Origin: Frigoribacterium sp.
Lineage (GTDB): Bacteria > Actinomycetota > Actinomycetes > Actinomycetales > Microbacteriaceae
Direction: 5' to 3'
Assembly: GCA_025363205.1 (NCBI GenBank)
Contig: JANYEI010000018.1
Coordinates: 1-49,831, forward strand
Length of the DNA: 49,831 nt
Made by a program: the position numbers and the translations under genes. The notes below the pieces were generated by a model that worked only from the letters and a program-made list of their open reading frames with translations, did not search any database and was not told where the DNA came from. Below are positions 8,187-16,885 of the stretch, piece by piece (position 1 is the stretch's first letter; the number at the start of each line of letters is the position of its first letter).

Positions 8187-8624
8187 TTAGTCGGTATCCC
8201 AGCGGTCCGCCGCAGTGGCGTGGATGATTGCGAGCAGCTCAGCTCGCAAGCCCGCGTTGTCGGCGATGCGGGGGAACAGGTCGGCCTCGAGCGTGCGGGC
8301 CGAGCCCCACGCTGCCTCTCCTGCCGGCGTGCGTGTGACCACGTGGCGACGACCATCGTCGGGATGCTTCTGCCGAGCGATATAGCCCTCCCGCTCGAGC
8401 CCCTCCAGGGTGCGTGACATCGTCTGCGCTTCGACCCTCGCCACTTTCGCCAACTCGGTCTGGCTGAGGGGTCCCGGGCCGAGCACATGCAGCACGATCA
8501 GTCCGGCGTGGGAGAGCCCGAGCTGTTCGAGCGCTTCGACCCACGCATGCTCGACCAGCCGAGCCGCAGTAGACAGCAGGCGGCCCGTTGGCCAGTCGTG
8601 CATCATCCCGACCGGATCCGTCAT
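8187..8624 (-). CDS. MarR-family transcriptional regulator
   Basis: A protein of about 145 residues with the MarR winged-helix fold. The recognition region reads LSQTELAKVARVEAQTMSRTLEG and the wing reads REGYIARQKHPDDGRRHVVTRT, with the family's D-x-R-x3 beta-wing. The start was set at the ATG at 8624 because a pseudo-palindromic operator candidate overlaps the alternative start at 8666. It is divergent from a TspO-like gene and a DHA2 efflux gene. MarR proteins commonly repress such neighbours and are released by small aromatic ligands; control of both directions from the shared 76-nt gap is inferred. Confidence 0.9.
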   Translation of the reverse strand: MTDPVGMMHDWPTGRLLSTAARLVEHAWVEALEQLGLSHAGLIVLHVLGPGPLSQTELAKVARVEAQTMSRTLEGLEREGYIARQKHPDDGRRHVVTRTPAGEAAWGSARTLEADLFPRIADNAGLRAELLAIIHATAADRWDTD

Positions 8625-8664
8625 CGCGTGACCGCTTCCATAATTCCCAGTTGGGGCTATCGTC

Positions 8665-8688
8665 AATTACTAAGCTAGCTGATGAATT
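8665..8688. promoter_or_regulatory. Candidate MarR operator between marR and the tspO-like gene
   Basis: A 24-bp imperfect palindrome centred on AGCTAGCT, with matching AATT ends. It lies about 40 bp upstream of the regulator start and 12 bp upstream of the GTG of the divergent gene. Its position and length fit a MarR dimer site, but no binding data exist. Confidence 0.5.
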
Positions 8689-8700
8689 AGGGAGTACCCC

Positions 8701-9498
8701 GTGGATGAACCCCGTGACACCCTGCGACAGGCCGTCGTGCTGGTCAGCGCCATCATCGCCGTGGTCGGTGCATTCATCGGATCCGGGGCGGCGGGCGGAA
8801 CGCCGATCCAGAACGCGGCTGGCGGCGCGCTCGCGGCGGATGCCACCCCCATCGCCCCCGGCGGCCCAGCCTTCGCAATCTGGACTCCCATTTACGTCGG
8901 ACTTCTGGCCTACGCGGTCTGGCAGTCCCTGCCGAAGCAGCGCACCGACGAACGTCAACGGCGACTCGGCTACCCGATCGCGGCATCCCTGATCCTCAAC
9001 GCAACCTGGATCCTCAGCATCCAGTTCGGCTTCCTCGCCGCAAGCGTGCCCATCATCGCCGCCCTTCTCGCGGTGCTGATCTGGGCCTTCCGCATTACAC
9101 TCGACACCCGTCCGAAGAATGTCGTCGAAATGATCGTCGCCGACGGCACAGTCGGGCTTTATCTCGGCTGGGTCTGTGTGGCGACGGCCGCTAACGTCAC
9201 CGCCCTACTCGTGGCTGCCGGATTCCGTGGCTTCGGACTGGGAGCGGATGCCTGGGCCGTGCTGATCGTGGCGGTCGCCGGTCTCGTGGGTGTGCTCGTC
9301 GCGATCCGCGGAAAGGGTCGACTCGCGCCGGCCGTCTCCCTCTCCTGGGGCCTCGCCTGGGTAGCCGTCGCGCGCCTCACGGGCGACCTGCTTTCGGCGC
9401 CCGCGGCCATCGCCGCCATCATCGCGGTCGCCGCGGTGATCGCTGCCACGATCACTCTGCGCATTCGCAACCGATCCCCGAGAGCGGTCGTCGCGTGA
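8701..9498 (+). CDS. TspO/MBR-like tryptophan-rich sensory membrane protein
   Basis: A 265-residue membrane protein with about seven to eight hydrophobic segments, larger than the five-helix TspO of about 160 residues. The segments PAFAIWTPIYVGLLAYAVWQ and NATWILSIQFGF, and then LYLGWVCVATAANVTALL, carry the W-x-x-x-Y and aromatic-rich pattern of actinobacterial tryptophan-rich sensory proteins. Related proteins bind tetrapyrroles; the ligand here is unknown. The GTG start has GGGAG (8690-8694) just upstream. Its stop overlaps the GTG of the DHA2 transporter by 4 nt, so the two are translationally coupled, both probably under the divergent MarR protein. Confidence 0.75.
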   Translation: MDEPRDTLRQAVVLVSAIIAVVGAFIGSGAAGGTPIQNAAGGALAADATPIAPGGPAFAIWTPIYVGLLAYAVWQSLPKQRTDERQRRLGYPIAASLILNATWILSIQFGFLAASVPIIAALLAVLIWAFRITLDTRPKNVVEMIVADGTVGLYLGWVCVATAANVTALLVAAGFRGFGLGADAWAVLIVAVAGLVGVLVAIRGKGRLAPAVSLSWGLAWVAVARLTGDLLSAPAAIAAIIAVAAVIAATITLRIRNRSPRAVVA

Positions 9499-11117
9499 GC
9501 GAAGTCGCCGCCGGATCCTCCCGTCGGCGGTGGGCGGGGCTCGTCTTCATCAGTATCGCGGTCGCGCTGATCATCGTCGACTCGACGATCGTGAATGTAT
9601 CGATCCCGTCGATCATCAAGGATCTCGACATCAACTCCACCCAGGTGCAGTGGGTGCAGGAGAGCTACACACTCGTTTTCGCCGCGCTGCTCTTGGTGTT
9701 CGGTACCCTCGCTGACCGCTTCGGGCGACGCAGGATGCTCATTATCGGCGTCATAATCTTTGCGCTCGCGTCGATCCTGGCCGCGCTCGCGCAGACCGGC
9801 GAGCTGCTCATCGGTGCTCGCGTCATCCAGGGCATCGGTGGCGCGATGGTGCTACCGACCACGCTGTCGATCATCAACGCCACCTTCCGTGGCCGGGAGC
9901 GCGGCATCGCCTTCGCGGTCTGGGGCTCCACAATCGGTGGGATGGTGGCCGTCGGCCCGCTGCTCGGCGGCTGGCTCACCACCTACTTCTCCTGGCGCTG
10001 GGCGTTTGGTATCAACATCCCATTCGGCATCCTGATCGTCGTCGGCACACTGCTCTTCGTGATCGAGTCGCGGGATGGCGCGGATGCGCGCCGCATCGAT
10101 GTCGTCGGCGCCGTTCTCTCGATTGTGACCAGCGCCTCGCTGGTGTTCGGACTCATCGAGGGCCGGACCTATGGCTGGTGGCTGATGAACAAACCGCTGA
10201 AATTCGGCGACTGGACCTGGCCTTTCGCCCTGTCGATCATCCCGCTGATTTTCACTGTCACGATCGTGGCTGGCACAGCCTTCGTGATGTGGGGCGTCTA
10301 TCGTCAACGCAACGGCAGGACAACCCTGCTGGCATTCAGCCTCTTCCGTATCGCCTCATTCCGGAACGGCAACATCGCAGCGCTGATCGTGTCGCTCGGC
10401 GAGTTCGGAATCATCCTCTCACTACCGCTCTGGCTCCAGAACGTGCTGGGCTACGACGCACTGCAAACCGGATTCGTGCTGCTCGCCCTCGCTATCGGCT
10501 CTTTTGTCGCAAGCGGGTTCGCGGGTGCCTTCGGCAACCGAGTCTCGCCCGTCACGATCGTGCGAGTCGGACTGGTCGCAGAGATCATCGGCGTCGTTGG
10601 CCTGGGTTTCGTGATCTCGGCGACAGCCAGCTGGCTCGCGATCGTGCCGTTCCTCTTCGTCTACGGCTTCGGCGTCGGCCTCGCCACGGCCCAGCTCACC
10701 GGTGTGGTGCTCAAGGACGTTCCGATCGCAGCGAGCGGCCAGGGCTCCGGCACCTCGAGCACGGCCCGCCAGATCGGGTCGGCACTCGGCATCGCGATTC
10801 TCGGCACGATCCTGTTCACCTCTGCGGGTACGGCCCTCGACGCCCGCCTCACCGACCTCCCCACCGCGCAGCGCACGCAGATCGTCAACGCTGTCGTGGA
10901 TAGCGCCGGCGCCGCCATCCCCGGGCTAGAGAAGCGGAGTGCGGCAATAGCAGAAGATGCCCGTATCGCTTTCAGTGATGCCACTCGTTTCGCCGCCTTC
11001 TCGGCTGCAGGATTCCTTGTGCTGGGGTTTTTGGCGACCCTGCGACTCAGCGGTGTTTCCCGCAATCGCGAAGAGGAACTCGTGGCAGCGGCCCCCTCCG
11101 AGGGAAGTCTCGCCTAG
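9495..11117 (+). CDS. DHA2-family (EmrB/QacA) MFS drug efflux transporter
   Basis: A 540-residue transporter with about 14 membrane helices. Helix 1 has the drug/H+ antiporter motif D1-like IIVDSTIVNVSIPSI, motif A is GTLADRFGRRRM, and motif C-like GPLLGGWLTTYFSWRW follows helix 5. These are hallmarks of proton-driven export of hydrophobic or cationic toxic compounds. The GTG start at 9495 overlaps the previous stop by 4 nt, and the pairing with a MarR regulator supports an inducible efflux role. The C-terminal 60 residues are partly soluble. The exact substrate cannot be predicted. Confidence 0.92.
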   Translation: MSEVAAGSSRRRWAGLVFISIAVALIIVDSTIVNVSIPSIIKDLDINSTQVQWVQESYTLVFAALLLVFGTLADRFGRRRMLIIGVIIFALASILAALAQTGELLIGARVIQGIGGAMVLPTTLSIINATFRGRERGIAFAVWGSTIGGMVAVGPLLGGWLTTYFSWRWAFGINIPFGILIVVGTLLFVIESRDGADARRIDVVGAVLSIVTSASLVFGLIEGRTYGWWLMNKPLKFGDWTWPFALSIIPLIFTVTIVAGTAFVMWGVYRQRNGRTTLLAFSLFRIASFRNGNIAALIVSLGEFGIILSLPLWLQNVLGYDALQTGFVLLALAIGSFVASGFAGAFGNRVSPVTIVRVGLVAEIIGVVGLGFVISATASWLAIVPFLFVYGFGVGLATAQLTGVVLKDVPIAASGQGSGTSSTARQIGSALGIAILGTILFTSAGTALDARLTDLPTAQRTQIVNAVVDSAGAAIPGLEKRSAAIAEDARIAFSDATRFAAFSAAGFLVLGFLATLRLSGVSRNREEELVAAAPSEGSLA

Positions 11118-11381
11118 CTCTGTCTCCGGTGGCCCCCTAGAAACTCGGCATGACTATTGCCCGAATTCCCGCTAGGCTCTCAGGGTATCGTTTTACGTTC
11201 GCCCGTTCGCCCTTTCGGTCCACCCAGGCCGCTTAGGTCGCGACTAACAACCCATTACCCGATTTAGTACCTGTAACCCGACACTGCAGGATAGGCCCGA
11301 TGTACCCGACATTGCGTGCTTGGCGACCCCTCCAAGCGATCTCTTTTCTTTCCACTCTTGCGCGCGCCCGGTGGGTGGCTC
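11118..11381. other. Intergenic region preceding the polysaccharide locus
   Basis: This stretch of 264 nt has no supported gene and probably holds the promoter of the plus-strand glycan module. Two similar segments, TGTAACCCGACACTGC near 11273 and a one-base-shorter relative about 30 nt later, form an imperfect direct repeat that could be a regulator site. No convincing sigma-70 promoter was assigned. Confidence 0.35.
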
Positions 11382-12947
11382 ATGACCAGTGAGATCCGAA
11401 GCGGCATCCCCACGCTCGGCACGCATGCGGTCTCGCCCCGCCGTCAAATCCGTCATACGAGCCCCGTTGACACGCATTCCATGCCGGCGAATAGCCGAGC
11501 GGTCATCGCGCAGGCGCCGCACAGCGCTAACTCCTGGGGGCGGCACTTTCGCCGCAACCTCGTGCTCACCGATACGGCCATTGTCGTTCTCGCGACCGCA
11601 GCGTGCCTACTCGGCCGATTCGGGCTGAGCGCTGCGGAAGTAGATGTCATCGGCGTCTCGGTGCAGTACGTGACCGTGGCGACCCTCGTCGGCATCCTCT
11701 GGCTGGTAATGCTCGCCGGCTACCGCACACGCAGCGTGCGCGTACTCGGCATGGGCTTCGCGGAGTACAAGGGCGTCGTGAACGCGAGCGTGCTCACCTT
11801 TGGCATCCTCGGCATCCTCTTCCTCGTCTTCCAGGTGCAGATCGCGCGCGGCTTCTTCATCGTGGCCCTGCCGGTCGGCCTCGGAGCGTTGCTGCTCGAT
11901 CGCTGGCTGTGGCGCCGCTGGCTCAACCACAAGCGCCTCGCCGGTCACTACCTATCCCGCGCGATTGTCGTCGGTGACGCGGATGACGTGAAATACGTGG
12001 TGAGCCAGGTCGACAAGAAGTCCGGAGCGGCCTACCGAATCGTCGGCCTCTCGATCCCCGAAGGACAGCACCTGAATGCGACCTTCGCCAAGAGCGTCGT
12101 CCCCGTGATCTCCCGCCTCGAGGATGTCGCGGACGCGGTGCGCGCAATCGGCGCCGATGCAGTGATTGTCGCGGGCAAGCCGGGAGGGTCGAGCAACTTC
12201 ATCCGCGACCTCGGCTGGGAGCTCGAGGGAACCGGCGCGGAACTGGTCGTGGCCGCGAGCCTCACCAACGTCGCAGGCCCCCGCATCCACTTCCGTCCAG
12301 TCGAAGGACTTCCGCTCATGCACGTCGAACTCCCGCAGTTCGAGGGCGGCAAGCACCTCTTGAAGCGAGTCGTCGACGTCGCGCTTTCCGGCCTCGCCCT
12401 GCTGGTGCTCACGCCGGTCTTCGCGATCGTCGCCGTGGCCATCCGCCGCGGCAGTTCCGGCCCGGTGCTGTTCCGGCAAGAACGGGTCGGCCGCAACGGC
12501 CAGACCTTCAGCATGCTCAAGTTCCGCTCGATGGTTCAGACCGCCGAGACGGACCTCGCCGCCCTCAAAGAGAATAACGAGGGATCCGGACTGCTGTTCA
12601 AGATGAAGAACGACCCGCGCGTTACCGAGGTCGGACAGGTGCTGCGCAAGTTCTCGCTCGACGAGCTCCCCCAGTTCTGGAATGTCTTCGTCGGCCACAT
12701 GAGCCTCGTCGGCCCGCGCCCCCCGCTCGAGAGCGAGGTGCAGGGCTACGAGCGCCACGTGCACCGTCGCCTGTACATCAAGCCCGGACTCACCGGCATG
12801 TGGCAGGTCAACGGACGATCCGACCTCAGCTGGGAGGAGAGCGTGAGGCTCGACCTCTACTATGTGGAGAACTGGTCGCTCACAGGGGACCTCATCATCC
12901 TGTGGCGCACGTTTAGGGTGCTAGCACACCCGGTGGGAGCGTACTGA
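11382..12947 (+). CDS. Undecaprenyl-phosphate sugar phosphotransferase (initiating glycosyltransferase)
   Basis: A 521-residue polyprenyl glycosylphosphotransferase of the WbaP/CpsE type. Four to five membrane segments in the first 170 residues are followed by a nucleotide-binding-like middle region (AIVVGDADDVKYVVSQV) and the bacterial sugar transferase domain from about 330. That domain has VLFRQERVGRNG, the FRSM segment, DELPQFWNVF, MSLVGPRPP and GLTGMWQVNGRS. It transfers a sugar-1-phosphate from a UDP-sugar to undecaprenyl phosphate at the membrane, the first committed step of repeat-unit assembly. The ATG at 11382 has GGTGG upstream; the open frame extends to 11316. The next gene starts inside its stop codon. 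Confidence 0.93.
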   Translation: MTSEIRSGIPTLGTHAVSPRRQIRHTSPVDTHSMPANSRAVIAQAPHSANSWGRHFRRNLVLTDTAIVVLATAACLLGRFGLSAAEVDVIGVSVQYVTVATLVGILWLVMLAGYRTRSVRVLGMGFAEYKGVVNASVLTFGILGILFLVFQVQIARGFFIVALPVGLGALLLDRWLWRRWLNHKRLAGHYLSRAIVVGDADDVKYVVSQVDKKSGAAYRIVGLSIPEGQHLNATFAKSVVPVISRLEDVADAVRAIGADAVIVAGKPGGSSNFIRDLGWELEGTGAELVVAASLTNVAGPRIHFRPVEGLPLMHVELPQFEGGKHLLKRVVDVALSGLALLVLTPVFAIVAVAIRRGSSGPVLFRQERVGRNGQTFSMLKFRSMVQTAETDLAALKENNEGSGLLFKMKNDPRVTEVGQVLRKFSLDELPQFWNVFVGHMSLVGPRPPLESEVQGYERHVHRRLYIKPGLTGMWQVNGRSDLSWEESVRLDLYYVENWSLTGDLIILWRTFRVLAHPVGAY

Positions 12948-13645
12948 TGAAATTCATGGCAGCACAGGCGCCCCCCTCGCCGCTCGCCGACCGTCTCGCG
13001 GCGGGAGCGGCGTCCGAAGTAGCGCAGCCGATCGCAGTCGATCCCGACCTCGGCGCCCCGGCCCAGATCGCCGAGACGGCGGATATCGACCCGCGCGCCA
13101 CCATCGGCGACGGCAGTCTCGTCTGGCATCTCGCCCAGGTGCGGGAGTACGCGCGAGTCGGTAGCGGGTCGATCATCGGCCGCGGCGCATACATCGGGCC
13201 GGGCGTCATTGTCGGGAAGAACTGCAAGGTCCAGAACTACGCCCTCGTCTACGAACCCGCGCTGCTCGAAGACGGTGTCTTCATCGGTCCGGGCGTCGTC
13301 TTCACGAATGACCTGTTTCCGCGCGCCGTCAACGTCGACGGCTCTCGCAAGACAGACGCCGACTGGGATGCTGTCGGAGTGACAGTGCGCACCGGTGCGT
13401 CGATCGGCGCTCGGGCGGTGTGCATCGCGCCGATCACGATCGGCCGCTGGGCGCTTGTCGCCGCCGGATCCGTCGTCACGAAGGACGTCGTCGACTTCGC
13501 CCTCGTCGCGGGAACTCCGGCTCGCCGCATCGGGTGGGTCGGCCGAAGCGCAGCTGTGCTCCGTGACGAAGGCGACGGCATCTTCGTCTGCCCGAAGACC
13601 GCCGAGGTCTATCGCGAGAGCGACGGAAGCCTCCGCCTCGTATGA
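12947..13645 (+). CDS. Left-handed beta-helix N-acetyltransferase, WbpD/WlbB-like
   Basis: A 232-residue hexapeptide-repeat acyltransferase. Repeats run from about residue 45 to 190 (RVGSGSIIGRGAYIGPGVIVG, then GASIGARAVCIAPITIGRW). The block VWHLAQVREYARVG and the VVFTNDLFPRAVN segment are those of WbpD/WlbB, which acetylates the 3-amino group of UDP-GlcNAc(3NH2)A. The start overlaps the previous stop by one base (TGATG) and has GGTGGGAG upstream. A Gfo/Idh oxidoreductase and DegT aminotransferases, the partners expected in such a pathway, lie 24-28 kb downstream on the opposite strand. The substrate is inferred. About 40 N-terminal residues before the repeats look unstructured. Confidence 0.85.
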   Translation: MKFMAAQAPPSPLADRLAAGAASEVAQPIAVDPDLGAPAQIAETADIDPRATIGDGSLVWHLAQVREYARVGSGSIIGRGAYIGPGVIVGKNCKVQNYALVYEPALLEDGVFIGPGVVFTNDLFPRAVNVDGSRKTDADWDAVGVTVRTGASIGARAVCIAPITIGRWALVAAGSVVTKDVVDFALVAGTPARRIGWVGRSAAVLRDEGDGIFVCPKTAEVYRESDGSLRLV

Positions 13646-14331
13646 TCCAGGCAACGCCTCCCCGCTGGATTACTCCGCGCCGCGCGATCGTGGCCGTGCT
13701 CATCGCCACGGCCATCGTGGTGGCGGCAGCAATCAGCTTCTCCGTGCTCCCCGGTGCGTCCACGGCGCCGCCGGCCGCGCCGATCACAGCCGTCACGACC
13801 AAGCCGGTGCCCGTGTCGACGACCGGGCCGACGATTCCCGATTCGACCGTTGCACTGGGGGTCACGTCCCGGTCCAGTGGCAACAGCAATGACACGACCC
13901 GCACATCGACAGAAGTCCAGGGCTCTGGAGCATCGACCTCTCGCATCAATCCTGCATCGTCTGCAGTTGCCCCGCTCCTGAGCGGCTCCGCACCGAAGAC
14001 GGCGTCAAAGACCGGATCCCTCGTCAACGGGTTCCCCGAGACGATCCCGGTGGCCGTCGCGTCCACGATCGCTAATTCCTCCGTCGCGTCAAGCGGCGAC
14101 AATGTGCAAGTGACCCTAGTGGCGAAGACCTCGATGTCGGCCGCCGACCTGCTCGATTTCTACCAATCGGCATTCGCGAAGATCGGGCTCACCGCCACCG
14201 AAGTCCCCGCCGTCGGCGGATCGACGGCCTTCTCGTTTACTCACACATACGACACCGTCACCCTCACCGCGACGTCAACGAAGTACGGCGCGAACTATTC
14301 GCTCTACGCCGTGCTTCGCGCGACATCCTGA
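13642..14331 (+). CDS. Membrane-anchored extracytoplasmic protein of unknown function
   Basis: A 229-residue protein with one N-terminal membrane helix (about 14-33, AIVAVLIATAIVVAAAIS). A long Ser/Thr/Pro/Ala-rich low-complexity region (about 37-130) follows, then a compact C-terminal domain of about 90 residues with the pattern VTLVAKTSMSAADLLDFYQS, FAKIGLTA and FSFTHTYDTVTLTAT. That end resembles small alpha/beta domains of secreted proteins, but I recognise no family. Its ATG overlaps the acetyltransferase stop by 4 nt, so it belongs to the glycan operon. A role at the cell surface in assembly or attachment of the polymer is only an inference. Confidence 0.7.
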   Translation: MIQATPPRWITPRRAIVAVLIATAIVVAAAISFSVLPGASTAPPAAPITAVTTKPVPVSTTGPTIPDSTVALGVTSRSSGNSNDTTRTSTEVQGSGASTSRINPASSAVAPLLSGSAPKTASKTGSLVNGFPETIPVAVASTIANSSVASSGDNVQVTLVAKTSMSAADLLDFYQSAFAKIGLTATEVPAVGGSTAFSFTHTYDTVTLTATSTKYGANYSLYAVLRATS

Positions 14332-14352
14332 TCGCCCTCTAAAGTCGAGTTC

Positions 14353-15615
14353 ATGTATATCTCGCTCAACGAGCGCGGCGATGGCGAGCAGCCCTCGAAG
14401 GGTAACGCGCAGGTGAAGCGCCGCGTTTCTTCCGTGGTGATCACGCTCGGCGTAGTGAGCATGTTGACGGACGTCTCGTCCGAGTCCGTCGCCGCGATCC
14501 TGCCGCTGTACATCACGAGCGCCATGGGCCTCTCGACCATCGCCTACGGCTTCATCGACGGCCTCTACCAGGGCGTGAGCGCGGTGGTGCGGATCGGCGG
14601 CGGTTGGGCATCCGATCGCGTCGACCAGCCCAAGTGGATCGCGTTTTTCGGGTACGGGATCTCCGCCCTCACGAAGGTCTGGCTGTTGTTCGCCGGCGGG
14701 TTCGCGATTATCATCGCGGTCGTCACCGTCGACCGGCTGGGCAAGGGCGTGCGCACGGGGCCGCGCGATGCCCTCATCACCGCATCGTCGGATCCGTCCA
14801 ACCTCGGGCGGTCATTCGGCGTCCATCGCATGCTCGATACGATCGGGGCGGCGGTGGGACCCCTGCTCGCCTTCGTGATCCTCTACTTCGTTCCCACCGG
14901 CTACACCACCGTGTTCGTGGCATCGCTCGCGTTCGCGATAGTCGGCGTCCTCCTCCTCGGCCTGCTCGTTCCCGACCGGCGGCCGCGTTCGGAGCGCGCT
15001 GCTGCAAACTCCGAACCGCGCCGGCCGTTTCGCTGGCGCAATCTCAACGATTCACGCCTGCGCCGACTGATGCTCGCCGCCGGCGTGCTCGGACTCCTCA
15101 CCGTCGGCGACGGATTCATCTATCTGGTGTTGCAGGCCAGGGGGTCGTTCGCCGCGCAGTTGTTCCCGCTCCTCTACGTCGGCACCAACGTCGCATTCTT
15201 CGTGTTCGCCGTGCCCCTCGGCAGGCTCGCGGACCGGTTCGGCCGGGTACGGGTCTTCGTGATCGGCCACGGGGCCCTGCTCGCCGCGTATGCCCTCACC
15301 GCCCTGCCCGTCGGCGGAGCGACGATCACGATCCTCTGCATGGCGCTCCTCGGCTTCTTCTACGCCGCGACGGATGGGGTGCTCGCCGCCCTCGCCGCCC
15401 AGTTCTCGCCCCCCGACAACACCGCCAGCGGCATCGCCGCGACCCAGACCGTCGTCGCGGTGACCCGGCTCATCGCGTCGACCAGCTTCGGCGTTCTCTG
15501 GTTCGCCGTCGGCCGGGTGGATGCGATGCTCATCGTCGCGGCGGTGCTCGCGCTCGCACTCCCGGCCGCCGTCGTCATCCTTCGCCCCCTCGACACCGCG
15601 GCGAAGACCACATGA
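14353..15615 (+). CDS. Major facilitator superfamily transporter
   Basis: A 420-residue MFS protein with about 12 helices split by a charged central loop (VPDRRPRSERAAANSEPRR, near residue 210). Motif A-like segments appear as GGGWASDRVDQPKW and PLGRLADRFGRVRV, one in each half. VDRLGKGVRTGPRDALI is seen in a conserved group of bacterial MFS proteins of unknown substrate. It sits between a membrane-anchored unknown and a TolB-like protein in the polysaccharide module and overlaps the latter by 4 nt, suggesting a linked job. An internal GTG at 14413 with a GAAGGG stretch is an alternative start. Confidence 0.88.
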   Translation: MYISLNERGDGEQPSKGNAQVKRRVSSVVITLGVVSMLTDVSSESVAAILPLYITSAMGLSTIAYGFIDGLYQGVSAVVRIGGGWASDRVDQPKWIAFFGYGISALTKVWLLFAGGFAIIIAVVTVDRLGKGVRTGPRDALITASSDPSNLGRSFGVHRMLDTIGAAVGPLLAFVILYFVPTGYTTVFVASLAFAIVGVLLLGLLVPDRRPRSERAAANSEPRRPFRWRNLNDSRLRRLMLAAGVLGLLTVGDGFIYLVLQARGSFAAQLFPLLYVGTNVAFFVFAVPLGRLADRFGRVRVFVIGHGALLAAYALTALPVGGATITILCMALLGFFYAATDGVLAALAAQFSPPDNTASGIAATQTVVAVTRLIASTSFGVLWFAVGRVDAMLIVAAVLALALPAAVVILRPLDTAAKTT

Positions 15616-16634
15616 CCTCTCGCTTCAGGGTCGTCATCGCCACCGTGTTGACGATTGTGCTGCTCGGTGGAGCGACGGTCTACGGAATCGTCGCGTTTTC
15701 CGGCTATCAGTCCAAGCAGGACGCGCCGAGCGAGGTCGACACCACCATGGCGGCGGCGGCGGCGGTCGACGGGGCCTCACGGATCGTTTTCCGCAACACC
15801 GCGTCCGGCGCGGGCTACGGCCTCGAGTCGAGTGTGCCCCTGGCGGATCCGGGCGGGACCCGCGCTGTCGGCACCGTCGCCTGCGACCGGGTCTACTCGA
15901 CCGCGAAGTTCTCGATGTGCCTGCGCATCGACCGGGGCGCGCTCACCACCTTCAGCGCGACCCTCTACGACTCTAGGTGGCAGGCAAAGAAGGCGTGGGC
16001 ACTTCCGGGTATCCCGAGCCGCACCCGCATCTCAGCCGACTCGAAGCTCGTCGCATTCACTTCCTTCGTCACGGGCGAGTCCTACGGCAACGTTGGTTTC
16101 GCCACCGCGACCCAGATCTCCACTACCGATGGCCCCGACTACGGAAATCTCGAGGCCTTCGCCCTGATGATCGATGGCCAGCGCAACACCGCCGCCGATC
16201 GCAACTTCTGGGGAGTGACTTTCAGCACAGACGACAACGTCTTTTACGCGACGGCTGCCACCGGAGGGCACACCTGGCTGGTGAAGGGCAATCTCGCGGC
16301 GCGCACGCTCACAACGGTGACGCAGGCCGCGGAATGCCCCTCCATCTCGCCGGATGGCACCCGTATCGCCTACAAGAAGAACGTCTCGACCTCCGCAACC
16401 GGCTACTGGTCAATCGCCGTACTCGATCTGGCCACAGGGGTGGAGAAGGTCCTGCCCGAAAAGCGCAGTGTCGACGACCAGGTCGATTGGCTCGACGACT
16501 CGACAGTGCTCTACGGGATGCCGAGAACCGACTCCCCCGGCGACAGCGACATTTGGTCCATCGCCTCCAACGAATCCGCGGCGGGTACCCGGTTCATCCA
16601 GCACGCCTGGTCACCGTCGGTGGTGCGGGAATGA
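15612..16634 (+). CDS. Membrane-anchored WD40/TolB-like beta-propeller protein
   Basis: A 340-residue protein with one N-terminal membrane helix (about 7-29, VVIATVLTIVLLGGATVYG). The extracytoplasmic region has repeated blades typical of PD40/TolB-like propellers: RTRISADSKLVAFTS, NFWGVTFSTDDNVFYATA, ECPSISPDGTRIAYKK and DQVDWLDDSTVLYGM. Such domains bind proteins or glycans and have no catalytic residues. The start is the ATG overlapping the MFS stop by 4 nt; the same frame is open upstream, but that part lies antiparallel to nothing known and is a shadow of the MFS gene. It probably closes the first glycan operon. The function is unknown. Confidence 0.8.
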   Translation: MTSRFRVVIATVLTIVLLGGATVYGIVAFSGYQSKQDAPSEVDTTMAAAAAVDGASRIVFRNTASGAGYGLESSVPLADPGGTRAVGTVACDRVYSTAKFSMCLRIDRGALTTFSATLYDSRWQAKKAWALPGIPSRTRISADSKLVAFTSFVTGESYGNVGFATATQISTTDGPDYGNLEAFALMIDGQRNTAADRNFWGVTFSTDDNVFYATAATGGHTWLVKGNLAARTLTTVTQAAECPSISPDGTRIAYKKNVSTSATGYWSIAVLDLATGVEKVLPEKRSVDDQVDWLDDSTVLYGMPRTDSPGDSDIWSIASNESAAGTRFIQHAWSPSVVRE

Positions 16635-16885
16635 GTGACGCCGGGGCATCGCAGTTGCGTTTCCGATGAGCTACGCGCGCACCAACGCCGAGAGTTCGAA
16701 TAGCGCGATTTTCGCGGCGAAGTCGACTTGGTCCGCTTCGTGGAGGCCGTCGACCCAACCGAGGCATCGTCCAGGGCGCTTGAGCGCGTGGCACTCGCAA
16801 ACCGTGATGCGGCGGGCCGTTAGTCTGGCTCGTGTGTGGGAGAACCGCCCCACGCGCAGAAACATGCTCGGTCGAAGGAGACGTG

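Noticed and set aside
14604-15611. Upstream part of the open frame that continues into the WD40/TolB-like gene
   Set aside because: It is an out-of-frame shadow of the MFS gene, Arg/Pro-rich, and the real start at 15612 overlaps the MFS stop by 4 nt.
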